The position numbers were made by a program, and so were the translations under genes. DNA of 5,087 nt. It comes from Polyangiaceae bacterium. Lineage in GTDB: Bacteria > Myxococcota_A > Polyangia > Polyangiales > Polyangiaceae. Below are positions 1 through 5,087 of this stretch, piece by piece (the stretch's first letter is position 1; every line of letters begins with the position of its first letter). Under the pieces are notes generated by a model that searched no databases, was not told where the DNA came from, and saw nothing but the letters and a program-made list of their open reading frames with translations. The stretch covers positions 1 through 5,087 of the forward strand of contig JAICXU010000324.1 of NCBI GenBank assembly GCA_025934595.1. Direction: 5' to 3'.

Positions 1-1101
1 GGAAAGATCCTGAACGTGGAGCGCGCACGTCTCGACAAGATGCTCTCGTCACAAGAAATCGGGACGCTCATCACCGCGCTCGGTTGCGGCATCGGCAGCC
101 CCGAGCAAGGCGGCAACTTCGACGTCGAAAAGCTCCGCTATCACCACATCGTGCTGATGACCGACGCCGACGTCGACGGATCGCACATTCGCACGCTCCT
201 TCTCACGTTCTTCTTCCGGCAGATGCCGGAGATCATCGAGAAGGGATACTTGTATATTGCACAGCCGCCTTTGTTCCGCGTTCGCCGCGGAAAGAAGGAC
301 GTCTACTTGAAGGACCAACCCGCGCTCGATCGCGATTTTCTCGAGCACGGCGTGCGCGACCTTTCGATCCGCGCGAAAAAAGGCGGCCACGAGATCGCGG
401 GCGAGCCTCTCCTTCGCTTGGCCGATCGGCTTCGCAATTTCAAGCGCGCGCTCGGCAAGATCGATCGCCGCGCCGACGCTCGCATCGTCGCCGCCGTTCT
501 TCGCGCCACGGGCTTCGGCAAGAACGAGCTTCGCGAGCGCAAGAAAGTCGAAAGCTCACTTCAAGTCGTTCGTACGTATCTGGAAAAAAAGCATCCCGAC
601 ATGATGCCGCTCACGATCGTCGTGGGATGGGACGTCGAGCACGGCGCCGCATCGATCACCATCACGCCGCGTCCCGGCGCGAATGCGCGCACGACCGTGG
701 TCGATTGGAACCTCGTCGAGTCCGCCGAATACGAAGAGCTCTACTCGATCGAGCAAGACGTGCGCTCGTTCGGTGAAGCGCCCTACGTCGTCCGCGATCT
801 CGCCAAGCAAAAAGGCGAAACCGAGAACGAGGTCGAAGATGCCGACGCGCTCTGGGATTTCATCGACGCGCGCGGCCGAAAAGGCGCCGAAATCCAGCGC
901 TACAAAGGCCTCGGCGAAATGAATCCGGAGCAGCTCTGGGACACGACGCTGAATCCCGACGCGCGCGTCATGCTCCAAGTGAGGCTCGATGACGCCGTGA
1001 AGACCGACGAAATCTTCACGATTTTGATGGGCGATCAGGTCGAGCCGAGGCGCGCATTCATCGAGGAAAACGCGCTCAGCGTGAAGAACCTCGACATTTA
1101 G
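1..1101 (+). CDS. gyrB: DNA gyrase subunit B, C-terminal part (5' end outside window)
   Basis: GyrB is the ATPase subunit of the cytoplasmic type IIA topoisomerase GyrA2GyrB2, which introduces negative supercoils. The frame is open from base 1 (GKILNVERARLDKMLSSQE), so the GTG at 16 is an internal valine, not a start. About 440 N-terminal residues (GHKL ATPase, transducer, start of TOPRIM) lie upstream. Of the 366 residues seen, the TOPRIM metal-binding motif MTDADVDGSH is at 53-62 (Asp55, Asp57, Asp59), followed by TLLLTFFFRQMPEI and YIAQPPLF. Residues about 104-295 are a long divergent insert. The conserved tail resumes with QRYKGLGEMNPEQLW at about 299-313 and ends with MGDQVEPRR, FIEENAL and VKNLDI. 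E. coli-type GyrB also carries an insert of about 170 residues here, while the Bacillus type lacks it. QRYKGLGEMNPEQLW and the NLDI end favour GyrB over ParE. No frameshift is seen and the stop is TAG at 1099-1101. Confidence 0.97.
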   Translation, partial: GKILNVERARLDKMLSSQEIGTLITALGCGIGSPEQGGNFDVEKLRYHHIVLMTDADVDGSHIRTLLLTFFFRQMPEIIEKGYLYIAQPPLFRVRRGKKDVYLKDQPALDRDFLEHGVRDLSIRAKKGGHEIAGEPLLRLADRLRNFKRALGKIDRRADARIVAAVLRATGFGKNELRERKKVESSLQVVRTYLEKKHPDMMPLTIVVGWDVEHGAASITITPRPGANARTTVVDWNLVESAEYEELYSIEQDVRSFGEAPYVVRDLAKQKGETENEVEDADALWDFIDARGRKGAEIQRYKGLGEMNPEQLWDTTLNPDARVMLQVRLDDAVKTDEIFTILMGDQVEPRRAFIEENALSVKNLDI

Positions 1102-1119
1102 GACCACGGGGGACGCAGC

Positions 1120-1144
1120 CGCGCTCGGGCCCGCGCGTGATTTT
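1120..1144 (+). terminator. Weak terminator-like hairpin after gyrB
   Basis: CGCGC at 1120-1124 can pair with GCGCG at 1133-1137 across an 8-base loop, and GATTTT at 1139-1144 follows. It starts 18 bases after the gyrB stop. The stem is only 5 bp and the T-run only 4. The same GCGCG could instead pair with CGCGC at 1145-1149. Such short GC inverted repeats arise easily in GC-rich DNA, so this is only a possible intrinsic terminator. Confidence 0.25.
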
Positions 1145-1157
1145 CGCGCCGTCAGAT

Positions 1158-1185
1158 TTGCGCGACGGGCACGCGAGCCTATGCT
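1158..1185 (+). promoter_or_regulatory. Possible sigma-70-type promoter for the 1192 gene
   Basis: TTGCGC at 1158-1163 (3 of 6 to TTGACA) and TATGCT at 1180-1185 (4 of 6 to TATAAT, fitting TAnnnT) are 16 bases apart. A start point about 7 bases past the -10 would fall on or next to the ATG at 1192, giving a nearly leaderless message. That would agree with the lack of a properly spaced Shine-Dalgarno, since the only purine run (GAGAG) abuts the ATG. The match is weak. Confidence 0.22.
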
Positions 1186-1191
1186 CGAGAG

Positions 1192-2049
1192 ATGCGCACG
1201 CGGCGCGCTCTCGCAGCAGCCCTCGCAGCTCTCTCCACGTGCGCGGCGCTCGTCGTTCCATCGAGCTGCGGATCGCACATCGTCACGTCCGAGTTCGGGC
1301 CGAACAACGGCGACGAGCGCACGTTCGGCGTCGGCGCCGAGATGTCGAGCTCGGGCCCCGTCGACGTGCGCGAGGATCGCCTCGTCCCCCACGACGGCAT
1401 TTTCCTCTCGAGCATGCACTTTCGCGTGATCTACATCGGCACGCCGGGGACCGATCAGGCGCCGTCCGCCGACGCGTTCCTCTCGTGGATTGGACCTTCG
1501 AGCTACTGGGGGATCATGAGCCAGTACGGCGTGTTCGCCGCGACGTACGACGGGCCGATTCAAATCGCCACGAGCGACATGTTTCCGCCCGGCATGATCC
1601 AAAACGGGCTCGTCCGATTCGCCGACTTCGACGCGCGCGTTCTCGAGCTCGTGCATGGCGCCGAGGGCGGTGCGCCCGTTCTGCCTGCTGCAGACGCTTA
1701 CGCGTTTTTTCTTCCGGACGGCGTGAACATCGACTCGGGCCTCGTCGGCGGCCAGGAGCAAGTCACGTGCGTCACGTCGACCGCGTATCACGCGCACGAC
1801 GGCGAAGAGCCTTACGTGGTCTGGCCTCCTTGCGACGACGGACGAAGCACGATCGCGATTTCGCACGAGCTCAGTGAGATGGCGACCGATCCGGTTCTGA
1901 AAAAAGGATGGGCCTCCGACGATCCGAGCGACATCAAAAATGGCGCAGAAATCGCGGATATTTGCTATCGCGCGGTCCTCCATCCCGCTGACAGTTACGA
2001 CGTCGCCGAGCTCTGGTCGAACGCGGACGGCGACTGCCTACCGAAGTAG
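1192..2049 (+). CDS. Exported protein with HELxE...TDP...EIADxC core (EXORDIUM/PHI-1-like, putative metal-binding)
   Basis: A 285-residue protein of unproven function. Residues 1-25 look like a signal peptide: basic MRTRR, a hydrophobic run at about 6-22, then PSSC with Cys26. Cys26 could be a lipidation site, but Pro at -3 is atypical, so cleavage and release is also possible. The mature part has a beta-rich middle (FRVIYIG at 77-83, SQYGVFAATY at 110-119, AYAFFLPDGV at 169-178), then STAYHAHDG at 196-204, the diagnostic SHELSEMATDP at 224-234, GAEIADIC at 251-258 and a C-terminal Cys282. From memory, this order (YH..., HELxE, TDP or NP, GxEIADxC, late Cys) is shared by plant EXORDIUM/PHI-1 proteins and many bacterial secreted hypotheticals. 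His225, Glu226 and Glu229 could bind metal, but the second His of a HEXXH protease is absent, so enzymatic activity is uncertain. Cys193, Cys214, Cys258 and Cys282 could form two disulfides after export. ATG 1192 is chosen because it opens directly into the signal peptide. No strong RBS is seen. The stop is TAG. Confidence 0.85.
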   Translation: MRTRRALAAALAALSTCAALVVPSSCGSHIVTSEFGPNNGDERTFGVGAEMSSSGPVDVREDRLVPHDGIFLSSMHFRVIYIGTPGTDQAPSADAFLSWIGPSSYWGIMSQYGVFAATYDGPIQIATSDMFPPGMIQNGLVRFADFDARVLELVHGAEGGAPVLPAADAYAFFLPDGVNIDSGLVGGQEQVTCVTSTAYHAHDGEEPYVVWPPCDDGRSTIAISHELSEMATDPVLKKGWASDDPSDIKNGAEIADICYRAVLHPADSYDVAELWSNADGDCLPK

Positions 2050-2061
2050 AGCCAGCTCGGA

Positions 2062-2080
2062 CGCGCGGCCGGTTCGCGCG
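2062..2080 (+). other. Short GC hairpin after the exported-protein gene
   Basis: CGCGCG at 2062-2067 can pair with CGCGCG at 2075-2080 around a 7-base loop, 12 bases after the stop codon. No T-run follows, so it does not qualify as an intrinsic terminator. It may be a chance product of GC-rich sequence. Confidence 0.2.
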
Positions 2081-2094
2081 CTACCCGGACCACC

Positions 2095-2112
2095 TTGCGC
2101 CGAGTTGCGCCG
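2095..2112 (+). repeat. Tandem 8-mer TTGCGCCG x2 upstream of clpB
   Basis: TTGCGCCG occurs at 2095-2102 and again at 2105-2112, exactly 10 bases (about one helical turn) apart. Each copy resembles a poor -35 (TTGCGC), but no convincing -10 follows at 16-18 bases (TAGGTT at 2127-2132 is 3 of 6). It could be a paired half-site on one helix face or coincidence. Confidence 0.4.
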
Positions 2113-2114
2113 TC

Positions 2115-2144
2115 ACCTCTCGTCCTTAGGTTGGTCGGAGAGGT
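2115..2144 (+). promoter_or_regulatory. Inverted repeat in the clpB leader (possible operator or mRNA hairpin)
   Basis: ACCTCTC at 2115-2121 is exactly complementary to GAGAGGT at 2138-2144, with 16 bases between. Inside, CC at 2124-2125 can also pair with GG at 2133-2134. The right arm ends 5 bases before the clpB Shine-Dalgarno. It is not CIRCE (TTAGCACTC-N9-GAGTGCTAA), HspR HAIR (CTTGAGT-N7-ACTCAAG) or the CtsR heptamer repeat. A regulatory role is inferred only from position before a gene that is usually heat-induced. Confidence 0.35.
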
Positions 2145-2149
2145 AGAAC

Positions 2150-2154
2150 AGGGG
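2150..2154 (+). promoter_or_regulatory. Ribosome binding site of clpB
   Basis: AGGGG ends 8 bases before the ATG at 2163, which is normal Shine-Dalgarno spacing. It supports ATG 2163 over the in-frame ATG at 2178 (codon 6). Confidence 0.7.
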
Positions 2155-2162
2155 AATCGACG

Positions 2163-4771
<2,609 letters not shown>

Positions 4772-4775
<4 letters not shown>

Positions 4776-4784
4776 CACAAGTGT
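4772..4784 (+). promoter_or_regulatory. Perfect -35 hexamer and small palindrome at the clpB stop
   Basis: TTGACA at 4772-4777 overlaps the clpB stop codon and matches the sigma-70 -35 consensus fully. ACACAAGTGT at 4775-4784 is a small palindrome (ACAC/GTGT) over it. At 17 bases the -10 would be AAGCAT (3 of 6), while CATCAT at 4798 is 4 of 6 but 20 bases away. Without a good -10, promoter activity is doubtful. Confidence 0.2.
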
Positions 4785-4800
4785 GACTGCGCGAAAGCAT

Positions 4801-4828
4801 CATCGCGCTGGCAGAGGACAGCGCGATG
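4801..4828 (+). repeat. Perfect 10-bp inverted repeat after clpB (IR1)
   Basis: CATCGCGCTG (4801-4810) and CAGCGCGATG (4819-4828) are exact reverse complements around the 8-base loop GCAGAGGA. The site begins 25 bases after the clpB stop. No T-run follows on + and only TTT on -, so it is a poor intrinsic terminator. It may be an mRNA 3'-end stem-loop, or a dimeric activator site, since its centre (about 4814.5) lies about 108 bases before the predicted start point of the sigma-54-like promoter downstream. Confidence 0.75.
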
Positions 4829-4894
4829 TCGTCGCGGCCATGTCCCGCCAGATGAATTAGGCTCGAAAAAGCGTGCGAAACGCGTGGTGGCGAC

Positions 4895-4911
4895 TTGGCA
4901 TGCGCTTGGCA
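4895..4911 (+). promoter_or_regulatory. Candidate sigma-54 (-24/-12) promoter of the 4948 gene
   Basis: TTGGCATGCGCTTGGCA contains GG at 4897-4898 and GC at 4909-4910 with the required 10 bases between. Against TGGCACG-N4-TTGCW, 10 of 12 defined positions match (the exceptions are the C to T in the -24 box and one T to G in the -12 box). A start point about 12 bases after the -12 GC falls near 4922, leaving a leader of about 26 bases that contains the Shine-Dalgarno at 4936. Such a promoter would need RpoN and an enhancer-binding activator. The caveat is that the site also consists of a duplicated CTTGGCA and overlaps IR2. Confidence 0.45.
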
Positions 4912-4920
4912 GTGCGCATG
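4899..4920 (+). repeat. Second inverted repeat resembling IR1 (IR2)
   Basis: CATGCGC (4899-4905) and GCGCATG (4914-4920) are exact reverse complements around an 8-base loop, TTGGCAGT. IR1 has the same loop length, the same CAT...ATG outer ends, GCGC in the arms and GGCAG near the start of the loop. IR2 covers the -12 region of the sigma-54-like promoter and could be an operator, or a second site for whatever recognises IR1. Confidence 0.55.
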
Positions 4921-4935
4921 TTCGGGCATGACGAT

Positions 4936-4941
4936 GAGGGG
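4936..4941 (+). promoter_or_regulatory. Ribosome binding site of the 4948 gene
   Basis: GAGGGG sits 6 bases before ATG 4948. It supports this start over the in-frame ATGs at 4900 and 4918, which would add MRLAVRMFGHDDEGRY before the signal peptide. Confidence 0.65.
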
Positions 4942-4947
4942 CGCTAC

Positions 4948-5087
4948 ATGAAAGGGTCACGGTTCTCGTGGATGGCGCTCGTCGCCGCCACGACGCTCGG
5001 GCCGAATGCGATGGCCGGCACCTTGCGTGCGCAGGTGCGTGCGGAGGTCCCTCTATCCGAGAGCGCGCGCTACCGGCTCGTCGTGCA
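4948..5087 (+). CDS. Exported protein of unknown function, N-terminal 46 residues (3' end outside window)
   Basis: The frame is open from ATG 4948 to the end of the window and is cut after 46 codons. The first 23 residues form a Sec signal peptide: basic MKGSR, a hydrophobic stretch FSWMALVAATTLG, and the AMA motif at 21-23, predicting cleavage before Gly24. There is no lipobox Cys, so a periplasmic, outer-membrane or secreted product is expected. The mature part seen (GTLRAQVRAEVPLSESARYR) alternates polar and hydrophobic residues as beta strands do, but is too short to assign to a family. The gene follows clpB by 172 bases and appears to have its own promoter region and a good Shine-Dalgarno, so it is probably a separate transcription unit. 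Confidence 0.7.
   Translation, partial: MKGSRFSWMALVAATTLGPNAMAGTLRAQVRAEVPLSESARYRLVV

Noticed and set aside
16..18. GTG at 16 as the start of the first gene
   Set aside because: The frame continues upstream through GKILN, a conserved GyrB segment, so the gene begins outside the window.
1137..1877. 246-codon + frame overlapping the exported-protein gene
   Set aside because: Extremely Arg-rich out-of-frame reading of the real gene, with no hydrophobic core or motif.
556..1983. 475-codon open frame on the minus strand across the end of gyrB and the exported-protein gene
   Set aside because: It is antisense to two genes with clear family motifs and spans their boundary; its product is rich in Arg, Ala, Val and Asp with no recognisable domain, as expected of a mirror frame in GC-rich DNA.
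2050..2162. CIRCE, HAIR or CtsR heat-shock operator before clpB
   Set aside because: None of the consensus repeats is present; the ACCTCTC/GAGAGGT repeat differs in sequence and spacing.
4801..4828. IR1 as a rho-independent terminator of clpB
   Set aside because: The stem is strong, but no T-run follows on + (TCGTCGCGG comes next) and only three Ts follow on the other strand.
4856..4951. Small + frame ending ATGA-coupled (TGA 4949-4951) to the ATG at 4948
   Set aside because: The start choices give only about 8-20 codons with no composition or RBS support; the ATGA overlap could hint at a leader peptide, but nothing else supports it.

Overview
The window is a GC-rich (roughly 60-65 % by eye, with G/C strongly preferred at third codon positions) bacterial chromosome segment. 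All recognisable genes run on the + strand: the 3' two-fifths of gyrB, a secreted protein gene, a complete clpB, and the first 46 codons of a second secreted protein gene cut by the window end. The Gram-negative-type GyrB with a long TOPRIM insert, the codon usage, exported proteins of unknown function beside housekeeping genes and a candidate sigma-54 promoter would suit Myxococcota (Polyangiales-like). That placement is an inference, not a demonstrated identification.

Layout: gyrB C-terminal part (1-1101); a 90-base gap with a weak terminator-like hairpin; a 285-residue exported protein with a HELSE...TDP...EIADIC core (1192-2049); a 113-base gap holding a tandem 8-mer, an inverted repeat and the clpB ribosome binding site; clpB (2163-4775), intact in every diagnostic motif; a 172-base gap holding two look-alike inverted repeats and a good sigma-54 -24/-12 match; and a signal-peptide ORF from 4948 that leaves the window. 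No stretch without a gene reaches 300 bases.

Gyrase and ClpB are core functions (DNA supercoiling, and protein disaggregation with DnaK). Nothing in the sequence links them to the two exported proteins beyond co-orientation, and the 90-172 base gaps argue against one tight operon. I see no mobile element, CRISPR array, tRNA, rRNA or defence-like system.

The parts most worth a second look are regulatory. Upstream of the last gene, a 10-bp-arm palindrome lies about 108 bases before the predicted start point of a sigma-54-type promoter, the promoter itself overlaps a second, similar palindrome, and a well-spaced Shine-Dalgarno follows. The clpB leader also carries a 7-bp-arm inverted repeat that does not match the CIRCE, HAIR or CtsR consensus.
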